Below, piece by piece: positions 7,813 to 16,376 of a stretch of DNA of 64,000 nt (position 1 is the stretch's first letter; the number at the start of each line of letters is the position of its first letter). Both the position numbers and the translations under genes were made by a program. The notes below the pieces were generated by a model. It did not search any database and was not told the DNA's origin. It saw only the letters and a program-made list of their open reading frames with translations. Source of the stretch: Bradyrhizobiaceae bacterium (lineage in GTDB: Bacteria; Pseudomonadota; Alphaproteobacteria; Rhizobiales; Xanthobacteraceae); contig JADYXZ010000004.1 in NCBI GenBank assembly GCA_020853885.1, forward strand, positions 186,001 to 250,000, given 5' to 3'.

Positions 7813-8422
7813 TGCGCCGCTCCAGTCCCTTCTCAATCATGTCGAATGCGGCGTCGGCGATCGGCTTGAGCGGGACATCCGGCTCCCACAGGCCGTAGCG
7901 ATGGCCGAGCATGACGGCGAGGCCCATGAGCGTCCACGCGCGCACGTCGGCATCGCCCGGACAGATTTCGCCGGCATCCTCTGCCGCAATGAGCGCTGCG
8001 CGGTAATTGCGCGCGAACTCTTCGTAGTAGCGGCGATGCAGCGAGGGATCGACGAACTGCGACTCCTCCACGACGCGATACAGATTCGGGTTCGCGCGGG
8101 CGAACTCGAGGAAGGCGAGGAGGCCGCGGCGCTCGGCTTCGAGGCGCGACGGCGCATCGGCGATGGCGAGCGTGAGGTGCCGGCGCAGCCGGCGGCCCAT
8201 GCGCAGCACGAGCTCGCGCAGCACGTCCTCCTTGCTGCGGAAGTAGAGATAGAAGGTGCCCTGGGCGACGTCGGCTTCGGCCGTGATCGTGCTGATCGAG
8301 GCTTCGGCGAAACCCTTCTGGCCGATCTCGCGCTCGGCGGCGTCGAGGATCTTCTGGCGGGTCAGCTCGCCGCGCGCCGTCTTGGGCGAAAGGGCGGAGG
8401 CGGGAGATTCGGACTGGGACAT
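7802..8422 (-). CDS. TetR/AcrR-family transcriptional repressor
   Basis: The 206-residue protein has an N-terminal TetR DNA-binding domain at roughly residues 20-70. It reads TRQKILDAAEREIGQKGF, then the helix-turn-helix STITAEADVAQGTFYLYFRSKEDVLREL. The all-helical ligand and dimer domain follows. It is first in the catabolic operon and divergent from the LIV transporter. Two similar palindromes, one over its own start codon and one beside the transporter promoter, suggest it represses both directions until an acyl-CoA or related ligand binds. The operator pair is visible; the ligand is unknown. Confidence 0.93.
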   Translation of the reverse strand: MSQSESPASALSPKTARGELTRQKILDAAEREIGQKGFAEASISTITAEADVAQGTFYLYFRSKEDVLRELVLRMGRRLRRHLTLAIADAPSRLEAERRGLLAFLEFARANPNLYRVVEESQFVDPSLHRRYYEEFARNYRAALIAAEDAGEICPGDADVRAWTLMGLAVMLGHRYGLWEPDVPLKPIADAAFDMIEKGLERRNAK

Positions 8423-8439
8423 GAGTAATCCGTCATGTT
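8418..8439. promoter_or_regulatory. candidate TetR operator O2, overlapping the tetR start
   Basis: GACATGAG-N6-GTCATGTT forms an imperfect palindrome with the same 8-6-8 layout as the perfect site at 8516-8537; the right half is identical to it. It includes the tetR start codon (8420-8422, minus strand), a position suited to autorepression. Confidence 0.5.
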
Positions 8440-8479
8440 TTGTCCGTCGTGTGCCCGCAAAATAGCTGGAACGAGCCTA

Positions 8480-8508
8480 TTGACGGCATTTAAGCACACC
8501 GATAGCAT
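8480..8508 (+). promoter_or_regulatory. candidate promoter of the divergent LIV transporter
   Basis: TTGACG (8480-8485), 17 bases, TAGCAT (8503-8508) gives 5 of 6 and 4 of 6 consensus matches. The start point would be near 8515, immediately before the perfect palindrome at 8516-8537. The binding-protein start codon is about 48 bases further on. Confidence 0.4.
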
Positions 8509-8515
8509 GACCTGA

Positions 8516-8537
8516 AACATGACTCAACTGTCATGTT
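8516..8537. promoter_or_regulatory. candidate TetR operator O1, perfect palindrome
   Basis: AACATGAC-N6-GTCATGTT is a perfect 8-base inverted repeat in the 140-base region between the divergent tetR and binding-protein genes. It sits right at the predicted start point of the transporter promoter, a classic repressor position. TetR-family operators are commonly palindromes of this size. Confidence 0.65.
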
Positions 8538-8562
8538 ATATCAACGCTGCCGGGAGGGTTTC

Positions 8563-9783
8563 ATGACAGTCCAATTCCGCCGTGCCGGTCGAATTGCATC
8601 GCGCACCGCGATCGCCGCCGCCGCCGCGGTGACGCTTGCGTTCGCGGGCGCAGCCGCCGCCCAGGATCTCAAGATCGCGCTGATCGCGGGAAAGACCGGC
8701 GCGCTCGAAGCCTACGCCAAGCAGACCGAGACCGGATTCATGATGGGTCTCGAATACCTGACCAAGGGCACGATGACCTGGGAAGGGCGCAAGATCGTCG
8801 TCAGCGTGAAGGACGATCAGCTTAAGCCCGATCTCGCACGCTCGCTGCTCGAGCAGGCCTATGGCGACGAGAAGGTCGACATCGCGGTCGGCACCACGTC
8901 GTCGGCCGCAGCACTCGCCATGCTGCCGATCGCGCAGGACTACAAGAAGGTGCTGCTCGTCGAGCCGGCGGTGGCCGACGCGATCACCGGCGACAAGTGG
9001 AACCGCTACATCTTCCGCACCGGCCGCAACTCGACGCAGGACGCGTTCGCCGCGGCCGCCGCGTTTCCGAAGAGCGGCGACGTGCACGTGGCGACGCTCG
9101 CGCAGGATTATGCGTTCGGCCGCGACGGCGTCGCGGCGTTGAAGGCCGCGCTCGGCGCGATCCGGCCGAACGTGAAGGTGGTCTCCGAGGAATATGCGCC
9201 GCAGAACACGACCGACTTCACGGCGTTTGCGCAGCGCCTGTTCGACAGCCTGAAGGACAAGAAGGGCCGCAAGGTGATCTCGATCATCTGGGCCGGGCCG
9301 CACCCGCTGCCGAAGATCGCCGCGCTCGATCCGAAGCGCTACGGCATCGAGATCGCGCCGGGCGGAAACATCCTGCCGGTGATGCAGCTCTATAAGGACT
9401 ACCCGGGCATGGAAGGCGCGATCTACTACTACTGGGACTTCCCGAAGAACGACATGAACAAGTGGCTCGTCGCCGAGCACCAGAAGCGATTCAACGCGCC
9501 GCCCGACTTCTTCACCGCCGGCGGTTTCGCCGCGGCATCGGCCGTGCTCGCCTCGGTGCAGGCGGCGAAGTCGACCGACAGCGAAGCGCTGATCAAGGCG
9601 ATGGAAGGGCTCTCGTTCGATACGCCGAAGGGCAAGATGACCTTCCGCAAGGAAGACCATCAGGCCGCGCAGGAAATGTATCACTTCAAGGTCAAGGCCG
9701 ACGCCAAGGGCAACGACCTGCTCGATCTTGTCGGCGTGATCCCGGCGTCGGAACTGCCGATCCCGGTGCGCAACAAGCGGTAG
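8563..9783 (+). CDS. ABC transporter substrate-binding protein (LIV-type)
   Basis: Periplasmic binding protein of 406 residues. The ATG at 8563 follows GGGAGGG by 5 bases and is preferred over an upstream in-frame ATG at 8533, which lies inside the palindrome. A Sec signal peptide covers about residues 1-33 (MTVQFRRAGRIASRT, an alanine-rich core, AAA-Q cleavage). The mature protein begins QDLKIALIAGKTGALEAYAK and shows the two-lobed LivJ-type pattern, including VAVGTTSSAAALAMLPIA. It serves the livGFHM genes downstream and is divergent from the TetR and acyl-CoA operon, so an aromatic or aliphatic carboxylate ligand seems more likely than an amino acid. That last point is inference. Confidence 0.9.
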   Translation: MTVQFRRAGRIASRTAIAAAAAVTLAFAGAAAAQDLKIALIAGKTGALEAYAKQTETGFMMGLEYLTKGTMTWEGRKIVVSVKDDQLKPDLARSLLEQAYGDEKVDIAVGTTSSAAALAMLPIAQDYKKVLLVEPAVADAITGDKWNRYIFRTGRNSTQDAFAAAAAFPKSGDVHVATLAQDYAFGRDGVAALKAALGAIRPNVKVVSEEYAPQNTTDFTAFAQRLFDSLKDKKGRKVISIIWAGPHPLPKIAALDPKRYGIEIAPGGNILPVMQLYKDYPGMEGAIYYYWDFPKNDMNKWLVAEHQKRFNAPPDFFTAGGFAAASAVLASVQAAKSTDSEALIKAMEGLSFDTPKGKMTFRKEDHQAAQEMYHFKVKADAKGNDLLDLVGVIPASELPIPVRNKR

Positions 9784-9795
9784 TGGATCGGGAAA

Positions 9796-9880
9796 AATGG
9801 GGCCTCATCCTGAGGAGCCCTCGCGCAGCGAGGGCGTCTCGAAGGATGAGGCCCAAAATTGTCGTAGCCTCACCCTGAGG
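9796..9880. repeat. palindromic intergenic repeat, family A
   Basis: The element opens CCTCATCCTGAGGAGC, has a variable hairpin (CCCTCGC around GCGAGGG) and closes GTCTCGAAGGATGAGG. A second partial copy starts CCTCACCCTGAGGAGC. The same ends recur near 22130, 25291 and 43867. It lies between the binding-protein gene and livG inside the operon, so it may stabilise or attenuate the message there. Confidence 0.75.
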
Positions 9881-9936
9881 AGCGGCTTCGGAAACAATCT
9901 GAATCCGCCAGACATGCAAAGCCGCAGGCCATAACC

Positions 9937-10707
9937 ATGAACGCGGCAGCTCCGGTCCTGGAAACGCGCGGCCTCACCATCCGCTTCGGCGGGCATGTGG
10001 CGGTGAACGATGTGAGCTGCGCGTTCCTGCCGGGAAGCCTGACGGCGATCGTCGGTCCGAACGGGGCGGGGAAGACCACCTATTTCAACCTGATCTCCGG
10101 GCAACTGCCGGCGACGGCCGGGCAGGTGCTGGTGAAGGGCGAGGACGTCACGCGGCTGCCGGCGTCGGCGCGCACGCGGCGCGGGCTTGGGCGCGCGTTC
10201 CAGCTCACCAATCTCTTTCCCAATCTCACCGTGTTCGAGAACGTGCGGCTCGCCGTGCAGGCGCGCGCGGGGGCGGGGCTCAATCTCCTGACGCTCTGGA
10301 CGGACCGGCTCGATCTCGTCCATGCAGCGGAGACCATCCTCGATCGCGTGCGGCTCAACGACAAACGCAACGCGATTGCCGGGGCGCTGCCGCACGGGGA
10401 CCAGCGCAAGCTCGAAGTCGCGCTGCTGATCGCGCTGGAGCCCGACGTGTTCATGTTCGACGAGCCGACTGCCGGCATGTCGGTGGACGAGGTGCCGACG
10501 GTGCTCGAGATCATCGCCGAGCTGAAGCGCGACGCGTCGAAGACGATCCTGCTTGTCGAGCACAAGATGGACGTGGTGCGCTCGCTCGCCGAGCGCATCA
10601 TCGTGCTGCATAACGGCGCGCTGGTCGCCGACGGGCCGCCGGCCGAAGTCATGGCGTCGGCGATCGTGCGGGAAGCCTATCTCGGGCAGGAGCTCGACGA
10701 TGCCTGA
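9937..10707 (+). CDS. livG: LIV-type ABC transporter ATP-binding protein LivG
   Basis: Cytoplasmic ATPase of 256 residues. Walker A is GPNGAGKTT at 40-48. The signature motif has the LivG form LPHGDQRKLE rather than LSGGQ. Walker B is VFMFDEPTAGM and the switch histidine is in LLVEHKMD. The family's C-terminal ending EAYLGQELDDA is present. It pairs with LivF to energise the LivH/LivM permease. The gene follows a repeat-bearing gap of 153 bases and its stop overlaps the livF start. Confidence 0.94.
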   Translation: MNAAAPVLETRGLTIRFGGHVAVNDVSCAFLPGSLTAIVGPNGAGKTTYFNLISGQLPATAGQVLVKGEDVTRLPASARTRRGLGRAFQLTNLFPNLTVFENVRLAVQARAGAGLNLLTLWTDRLDLVHAAETILDRVRLNDKRNAIAGALPHGDQRKLEVALLIALEPDVFMFDEPTAGMSVDEVPTVLEIIAELKRDASKTILLVEHKMDVVRSLAERIIVLHNGALVADGPPAEVMASAIVREAYLGQELDDA

Positions 10708-11425
10708 GCCGCTGCTGTCGCTCGATGGCGTGCACACGCACATCGGCCGCTATCACATCCTGCAGGGCGTCGATCTCGCGGTGCCGCGCGGCGGCTTTAC
10801 GGTGCTGCTCGGCCGCAACGGCGCGGGCAAGACCACGACGCTGCGCACGATCATGGGCATGTGGAAGGCGTCGAAGGGGAGCATCCGCTTCGCCGGCAAC
10901 GACGTGACGGCGCGGCCGACGCCGCAGATCGCGAGTGCGGGGATCGCCTATGTGCCGGAGAACATGAGCATCTTCGCCGGGCTCACGGTGCGCGAAAACC
11001 TCGTGCTGGCGGCGCGTTCGGGCGAGATCGATCCGAAGCGGCTGGAATGGATCTTCTCGCTGTTTCCGGCGCTGCAGCGCTTCTTCGGGCTTGCGGCCGG
11101 CGCGCTTTCCGGTGGACAGAAGCAGATGCTGTCGATCGCCCGCGCGCTGATCGAGCCGCGCGAGCTGATCCTGGTCGACGAGCCGACCAAGGGGCTTGCG
11201 CCGGCGATCGTCAGCAACATGATCCGCGCCTTCCGCGAAGTGAAGAATGCGGGCGCCACGGTCCTGCTCGTCGAGCAGAATTTCATGGCCGCGCGCATGC
11301 TCGGCGACACGGTCGCGGTGATGGACGACGGCCGCATCGTGCATCAGGGGCTGATGGCGGAGCTCGCCGCTGACCACGCGCTGCAACACCGCCTGCTCGG
11401 GCTGCATCTGGACAAGCACCAATGA
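10700..11425 (+). CDS. livF: LIV-type ABC transporter ATP-binding protein LivF
   Basis: Second ATPase subunit, 241 residues, starting MPEPLLSLDGVHTHIGRY. Walker A is GRNGAGKTTT, the signature is LSGGQKQMLSIARAL, and Walker B is LILVDEPTKGLAP followed by LLVEQNF. The ATG at 10700 overlaps the end of livG by eight bases, so translation is coupled. A longer open frame reaching back to 10553 lies inside livG and is not used. Confidence 0.94.
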   Translation: MPEPLLSLDGVHTHIGRYHILQGVDLAVPRGGFTVLLGRNGAGKTTTLRTIMGMWKASKGSIRFAGNDVTARPTPQIASAGIAYVPENMSIFAGLTVRENLVLAARSGEIDPKRLEWIFSLFPALQRFFGLAAGALSGGQKQMLSIARALIEPRELILVDEPTKGLAPAIVSNMIRAFREVKNAGATVLLVEQNFMAARMLGDTVAVMDDGRIVHQGLMAELAADHALQHRLLGLHLDKHQ

Positions 11426-12441
11426 CCGATCGCACGGCAGAGAAGGAAGAAGTGCGCGCCGGCGCGGCGATCGACTGGACGCCGATCCTGCTCACGGTCG
11501 CGGTCGCGCTTGCGGCGATCCCGCTCGTCGGCAGCTTCTCGACATGGGTCACGCTCACGGTCGCGGCCCTCGCCATGGGCATGATGATCTTCATCATGGC
11601 GTCGGGGCTCACGCTGGTGTTCGGGCTGATGGACGTCATCAATTTCGGCCATGGCGTGTTCATCTCGGTCGGCGCCTACATGGGCCTGCTCGTGCTGTGG
11701 CCGCTCGCGGGCTGGGTGGATTCCTCGTCCGTCTTCCTCAACGTGGCGGTGCTGTTGCTTTGTATCGCCTTTGCGATGGCGGCGACCGGCCTGTTCGGTC
11801 TGGCGTTCGAGCGGGTGATCGTGCGGCCGGTCTATGGCCAGCACCTGAAGCAGATCCTCGTGACGATGGGCGGGCTGATCGTGGTCGAGCAGCTGCTTTA
11901 CGCGTTCTTCGGCGGCAACCCGATCACGATCGCGCTGCCGCAGAGCTTCCGCGGCGGTCTTGCGTTCGGTCCCGACATCGTCGTCGAGCGCTACCGGCTG
12001 ATCGCGGTCGCGGTCGGCGTGGTGGTGTTCCTCGGCATGCTGCTCGTGCTCAACCGCACGCGCATCGGGCTGCTGGTGCGCGCGGGCGTCGAGAACGCGG
12101 AGATGGTGGAGGCGCTCGGCTACAACATCCGGCGCTTGTTCATCGGCGTGTTCGTCGCGGGCTCCGCGCTCGCCGGACTCGGCGGCGTGATGTGGGGCTT
12201 CTATCAGCAGACGCTCACGGTCGGCATGGGTTTGCAGGTGCTAGTACTGATCTTCATCGTCGTCATCATCGGCGGGCTCGGCTCGATCGGCGGCTGCCTG
12301 ATCGGCTCGCTGCTCGTGGCGCTGATCGCCAACTACACGGCGTTCATCGAGCCGAAGATCGCGCTCGTCTCCAATATCGGGCTCATGCTGGCCGTGCTGC
12401 TGTGGCGGCCGCAGGGGCTCTATCCCGTGACCAAGAGTTGA
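11422..12441 (+). CDS. livH: LIV-type ABC transporter permease LivH
   Basis: Inner-membrane permease of 339 residues, about 45 longer than usual because of a charged N-terminal extension (MTDRTAEKEEVRAGAAIDW) before the first membrane helix. The LivH motif TLVFGLMDVINFGHGVFISVGAY and the coupling loop RAGVENAEMVEALGYNIRRLF are both present. It overlaps livF by four bases (ATGA). Partner of the LivM protein that follows. Confidence 0.93.
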   Translation: MTDRTAEKEEVRAGAAIDWTPILLTVAVALAAIPLVGSFSTWVTLTVAALAMGMMIFIMASGLTLVFGLMDVINFGHGVFISVGAYMGLLVLWPLAGWVDSSSVFLNVAVLLLCIAFAMAATGLFGLAFERVIVRPVYGQHLKQILVTMGGLIVVEQLLYAFFGGNPITIALPQSFRGGLAFGPDIVVERYRLIAVAVGVVVFLGMLLVLNRTRIGLLVRAGVENAEMVEALGYNIRRLFIGVFVAGSALAGLGGVMWGFYQQTLTVGMGLQVLVLIFIVVIIGGLGSIGGCLIGSLLVALIANYTAFIEPKIALVSNIGLMLAVLLWRPQGLYPVTKS

Positions 12442-12450
12442 GGGAGCGCC

Positions 12451-13518
12451 ATGCTCGGACGCATCCTCTCCGGCGATTTTCCCCGCGCCTGGCCGCTAAT
12501 GGTCGTGCTGCTGATCATTCTGTTGACGCTCGCGCTCGCGCCATTCCTGTTTTCCGGCGCGCAGCCGCTCAACGTCGCCGCCAAGATCTGCGTGTTCATC
12601 CTGCTGGTCGCGTCTTATGATTTGCTGCTCGGCTACACCGGCATTGTCTCCTTCGCGCACACGATGTTCTTCGGCATTGGCGGCTATGGCGCCGCGATCG
12701 CGCTCGCGCGCATCGGACCGGACTGGGGATCGGTGGCGATCGGGACGCTCGCCGCGATGATCGTGGCGGGCGTGCTCGCCCTTGTCATCGGCCTCTTTTC
12801 GCTTCGCGTGCGGGCGATCTTCTTCGCGATGATCACGCTCGCCGTGGCGACGGCTTTCGCCGTGCTGGCCTCGCAGCTTTCGGGGATCACCGGCGGCGAG
12901 GACGGGCTCAGCTACCGCGTGCCGGAAATCCTGCGGCCGTCGTTCCGGCTGTCCGAAGGCACAGTGCTCGGCACGGCGATCAACGGCCGCGTGATCACCT
13001 ATTACATCGTGTTCTTCGCCGCGCTCGCCGGCTTCCTCGTGCTGCTGCGGATCGTGAACTCGCCGTTCGGCCGCGTGCTGCAGGCGATCCGCGAGAACGA
13101 CTTCCGCGCGGAGGCGCTCGGCTATCCGGTGGTGGTCTATCGCTCGATCGCGAGCGTCGCTTCGGCGGTGATGGCGGCGCTCGCCGGCGTCCTGCTCGCG
13201 CTGTGGCTGCGCTACACCGGGCCGGACACGACGCTGTCGTTCGCCATCATGATCGACGTGCTCTTGATGGTCGTGATCGGCGGCATGGGCACGATGTACG
13301 GTGCGGTGATCGGCGCAAGCTTGATGATCCTGGCCGAGAACTATCTGCAGGCGCTCATGAAGGGATTGGGGGAGGCGGCTTCGGGCGTTCCGTTTGCATC
13401 GGCGCTGTTGTCGGCCGATCGCTGGCTGCTCTGGCTCGGGATTCTGTTTATCCTGAGCGTCTATTTCTTTCCCGCGGGCATCGTCGGCAAGCTGCGGGCG
13501 CTGACGGGGAAGCGCTGA
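12451..13518 (+). CDS. livM: LIV-type ABC transporter permease LivM
   Basis: Second permease subunit, 355 residues, with the LivM motif LLGYTGIVSFAHTMFFGIGGYGAA in the first half and the ATPase-docking loop GRVLQAIRENDFRAEALGYPV in the second half. It begins 10 bases after livH with GGGAG upstream and closes a full five-gene importer. It ends just before a strong hairpin shared with the convergent binding-protein gene. Confidence 0.93.
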   Translation: MLGRILSGDFPRAWPLMVVLLIILLTLALAPFLFSGAQPLNVAAKICVFILLVASYDLLLGYTGIVSFAHTMFFGIGGYGAAIALARIGPDWGSVAIGTLAAMIVAGVLALVIGLFSLRVRAIFFAMITLAVATAFAVLASQLSGITGGEDGLSYRVPEILRPSFRLSEGTVLGTAINGRVITYYIVFFAALAGFLVLLRIVNSPFGRVLQAIRENDFRAEALGYPVVVYRSIASVASAVMAALAGVLLALWLRYTGPDTTLSFAIMIDVLLMVVIGGMGTMYGAVIGASLMILAENYLQALMKGLGEAASGVPFASALLSADRWLLWLGILFILSVYFFPAGIVGKLRALTGKR

Positions 13519-13538
13519 AAGGCTTTGCGCAAAATAAA

Positions 13539-13564
13539 GCTTCCCGCCCTTGCGGGCGGGAAGC
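13539..13564. terminator. bidirectional terminator between convergent LIV operons
   Basis: A perfect 11-base stem (GCTTCCCGCCC and GGGCGGGAAGC) with a four-base loop lies between two converging stops. On the minus strand it is followed by TTTATTTT, making it a good rho-independent terminator for the binding-protein gene. The plus-strand side has only a weak tail. Confidence 0.75.
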
Positions 13565-13591
13565 CAATGGCGCTGTGCAGAATGCCGGTGA

Positions 13592-14821
13592 TCAGCTGCC
13601 GGATTCGACCTTGCCGCTCATGATCGGACCGAAGAACTCCCACTTCTCGCCGGTGAACTTCATCATCTGCTGATCGTCGATCGGGAAGAAGTCGGTCGGG
13701 CTCGTGTTGATCTTGATGCCCGGCAGGATCAGGCCCACCTCGAGGTCCTTCAGGTTCGCCGCCTGCTTCATCACGTTCTCGCGCGTGAGATCGTCGCCGC
13801 ACTGCTTGAGCACCTGATGGAGCGTCTGGGCGACGGTCCAGCCGTAGCCGGTGAAGCTCGAGGCCTTGTCGCCGTCCGGATAGTACTTGTCCATGAAGGC
13901 GAAGAATTCCTTCATGGCCTTGTCGTCCTTCCACTGCGGATCGGTCTGGTCCTTCAGATAGCCGGTGGAGAGCGCGCCGATCGCGGTCTGGAAGCCGGCC
14001 GGCTTCAGCACGGCGCCGGTCGAGGTCGAGACCTGGTTGAGGAAGTGCACCGGCTTCCAGCCGATCTCGGCCATCTTCTTGAGCGATTGCGCGGCAAACT
14101 TCGGCGTCGTGATGTTCACGAACGCGTCGGCGCCGGAGGCCTTCAGGTTGATGATCTGCGAGTCGACGGTGGGATCGGCCACTTCGTACGGCAGCTCGGA
14201 GACGATCATCTTGGCGTTCGCGCCGAGGCCGTCCTTCAGGCCCTTCAAGAGGTCCTTGCCGTAGTCGTCGTTCTGGTAGAGGACGCCGATCTTCGCATTC
14301 GGGTGGTTCTTCAGGATGTATTGCGCGTAGATCTTGCCCTCGCCCTGGTAGTTGGGCTGCCAGCCCATGGTCCAGGGATAGTTCTTATAGTCGCCCCACT
14401 TGGTCGCGCCGGTGGCGACGAAGAGTTGCGGCACCTTCTTCGCGTTCATGTACTTCTGGATCGCCGTGTTCGACGGCGTGCCGAGGCTCTGGAAGATCAG
14501 GAGCACCTCGTCGCTCTCGACGAGCTTGCGCGCCTGTTCGACCGCGCGCGGCGGCGCATAGCCGTCGTCGTAGGAGATGTAGTTGATCTTGCGGCCGTTG
14601 ATTCCGCCCTCGGCGTTCACCTTGTTGAAGTAGGCGCCGATCGTCTTGCCGATCGTCCCGTAGGCCGATGCGGGTCCGCTATAGGGATTGATATTGCCGA
14701 TCTTGATCTCGGTGTCGCTTGCGCCCGGATCGTATTTCTTCTGTGCGAAGGCGGGGCCGGCCACGGCAACGGCAAAGCCCAACGCGATCGCCGGAAGCAT
14801 TGCATGACTTATTTTCTTCAT
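13592..14821 (-). CDS. ABC transporter substrate-binding protein (LIV-type)
   Basis: Third LIV-type binding protein of the window, 409 residues. The start at 14821 (MKKISHAMLPAIALGFA) has GGGAGGAA immediately upstream; an in-frame start at 14851 would place extra residues before a clear Sec signal. Cleavage is expected after AGPAFA near residue 26. The mature protein starts QKKYDPGASDTEIKIGNINPYSGPASAYG, a pattern common in aromatic- and amide-binding members. The gene starts four bases inside the end of the livM upstream. In transcription order it follows livM and the broken livH. Confidence 0.9.
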   Translation of the reverse strand: MKKISHAMLPAIALGFAVAVAGPAFAQKKYDPGASDTEIKIGNINPYSGPASAYGTIGKTIGAYFNKVNAEGGINGRKINYISYDDGYAPPRAVEQARKLVESDEVLLIFQSLGTPSNTAIQKYMNAKKVPQLFVATGATKWGDYKNYPWTMGWQPNYQGEGKIYAQYILKNHPNAKIGVLYQNDDYGKDLLKGLKDGLGANAKMIVSELPYEVADPTVDSQIINLKASGADAFVNITTPKFAAQSLKKMAEIGWKPVHFLNQVSTSTGAVLKPAGFQTAIGALSTGYLKDQTDPQWKDDKAMKEFFAFMDKYYPDGDKASSFTGYGWTVAQTLHQVLKQCGDDLTRENVMKQAANLKDLEVGLILPGIKINTSPTDFFPIDDQQMMKFTGEKWEFFGPIMSGKVESGS

Positions 14822-15864
14822 GGGTTCCTCCCTGACAGACGTCCAATCCACCGGCCTGCGGGCGCAAGCCGGTCAAGCAGAAAGCGAAGGAGTCCCGCGG
14901 CGCCGGACGGCATGATGTAGATCAGCAGGATCAGCATGACGCCATAGACTGCGCCGGCAAGGCCCTTCGATATTCCCTCGGCGAGATGCGGAACGAACAG
15001 GATGAACAGGGCACCGAAGAAAGCGCCCGGAATCCAGCCGACGCCGCCCACGACGAGGCCGACAAACAGGATGATCGATAGCGAGAATGTGAAGCTGTCG
15101 GGCGCCACAAACTGCACGACGATCGCGCTCAAGGCGCCGGCGATGCCGGTATAGAGCGCGCTGACGCCGAAGGTGAGCGACTTGTAGAGCGCGAGATTCA
15201 CGCCCATCGACTTTGCGGCGATGGGGTTGTCGCGGATCGCCTTCATGGCGCGGCCGGTGCGGCTGCCGACGAGATTGTAGGCGAACGCGAACAGCAGCAT
15301 GAACACGATCAGCGTGAAGTAGTAGAGCCACTGGTCGGCGTTGATCGGCAGGCCGAAGGGCGCGTCGGGCTTCATCACGACGATGCCCTGCACGCCGCCG
15401 GTCCAGTGCTCGATGGGCGAGAACTTCAGCACCTGCGGCATGGCGACGGCGAGGGCGAAGGTCGCGAGCGCGAGATAGAGTCCTTCGAGACGGAGCGCCG
15501 GCAGGCCGAACAGGAATCCGGCGATGAAGCAGACGATTCCCGCCGCCGGGATCGTCCAGACATAAGAGACGCCCGCCTGGTCCATGAGGATCGCCGCGGT
15601 GTAGGCGCCGACGGCGTAGAACGCGCCGTGGCCGAGCGAGAACTGGCCGTTGAATCCGGTCAGCAGGTTCAGGCCGAGGATGGCGATGGCGTAGATCATC
15701 GCCAGCGTGAGCTGGAAGACGAGGAAGTTCTTCGCGAACAGCGGGATCGCGACAACGGCCGCCAGGATGAGGAGCAGCACGAGCGGCTTCGTCCGGCTCG
15801 CGGCGCTTACGGGCGGCGCCGTGCCGATCGTCATCGTGCTCTGCGGCGGGAGGTCGGCTTTCAT
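14818..15864 (-). CDS. livM: LIV-type ABC transporter permease LivM
   Basis: Permease of 348 residues. The LivM motif is LTGFNGQFSLGHGAFYAVGAY, and the coupling loop GRAMKAIRDNPIAAKSMGVNL is followed by further membrane helices. The start at 15864 is four bases after the stop of the upstream livH remnant; an internal ATG ten codons later is possible. It probably belonged to a complete LIV set whose livH is now 5'-truncated. No ATPase gene is adjacent, so if it still works it must borrow LivG/LivF from elsewhere. Confidence 0.88.
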   Translation of the reverse strand: MKADLPPQSTMTIGTAPPVSAASRTKPLVLLLILAAVVAIPLFAKNFLVFQLTLAMIYAIAILGLNLLTGFNGQFSLGHGAFYAVGAYTAAILMDQAGVSYVWTIPAAGIVCFIAGFLFGLPALRLEGLYLALATFALAVAMPQVLKFSPIEHWTGGVQGIVVMKPDAPFGLPINADQWLYYFTLIVFMLLFAFAYNLVGSRTGRAMKAIRDNPIAAKSMGVNLALYKSLTFGVSALYTGIAGALSAIVVQFVAPDSFTFSLSIILFVGLVVGGVGWIPGAFFGALFILFVPHLAEGISKGLAGAVYGVMLILLIYIMPSGAAGLLRFLLDRLAPAGRWIGRLSGRNP

Positions 15865-15868
15865 CGCA

Positions 15869-16376
15869 TCACACCCGGCTCACGATCTTGCGCCCGAAGA
15901 GGCCGCTCGGCCGCACCATCAGCACGGCGATGATGAGCGCGAGCGCAATGGAGAGCTTCATCTCGCGGCCGACATAGGGAATGAACGTGCCCGCCAGGTT
16001 CTCGACAATGCCGACGGCGAAGCCGCCGAGCACGGCGCCGGCCGGGCTCGTGATCCCGCCGACAACGGCGCCGGCGAACCCGTAGAGAAGAATGCTCAGC
16101 ATCATGTTGGGTTCGAGGAACACGACCGGCGCGATCAGCATGCCGGCGACGGCGCCGATCGCCGCCGCCAGGCCCCAGCCGAGCGCAAGCATCCAGCCGA
16201 CGCGAACGCCGACCAGGCGCGCCGACTCCGGGTTGGCGGCGGCCGCGCGCATGGCGAGGCCAACGCGCGTGTAGCGGAAGAAGCCGTAGAGCAGGACGAG
16301 CAGGATCAGGACGACGCCGATCATGCCGGCGTCGTGCGCGCTCAGCAGTCCGCTGCCGAGCACCGAGCGCGTGCGG
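15869..16376 (-). pseudogene. livH remnant lacking its N-terminal half
   Basis: In this frame the protein reads like the second half of a LivH permease, starting near SVLGSGLLSAHDAGMIGVV. It continues through TRVGLAMRAAAANPESARLVG and ends VLMVRPSGLFGRKIVSRV. A LivH is about 290 residues and only about 160 are present. The first membrane helices and the motif around FGxxxxxxxxHG are missing. The in-frame sequence upstream is the out-of-frame shadow of the IclR gene, not permease. The first internal ATG is at 16324. A deletion has probably removed the 5' half; an assembly join is the alternative. Confidence 0.75.
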
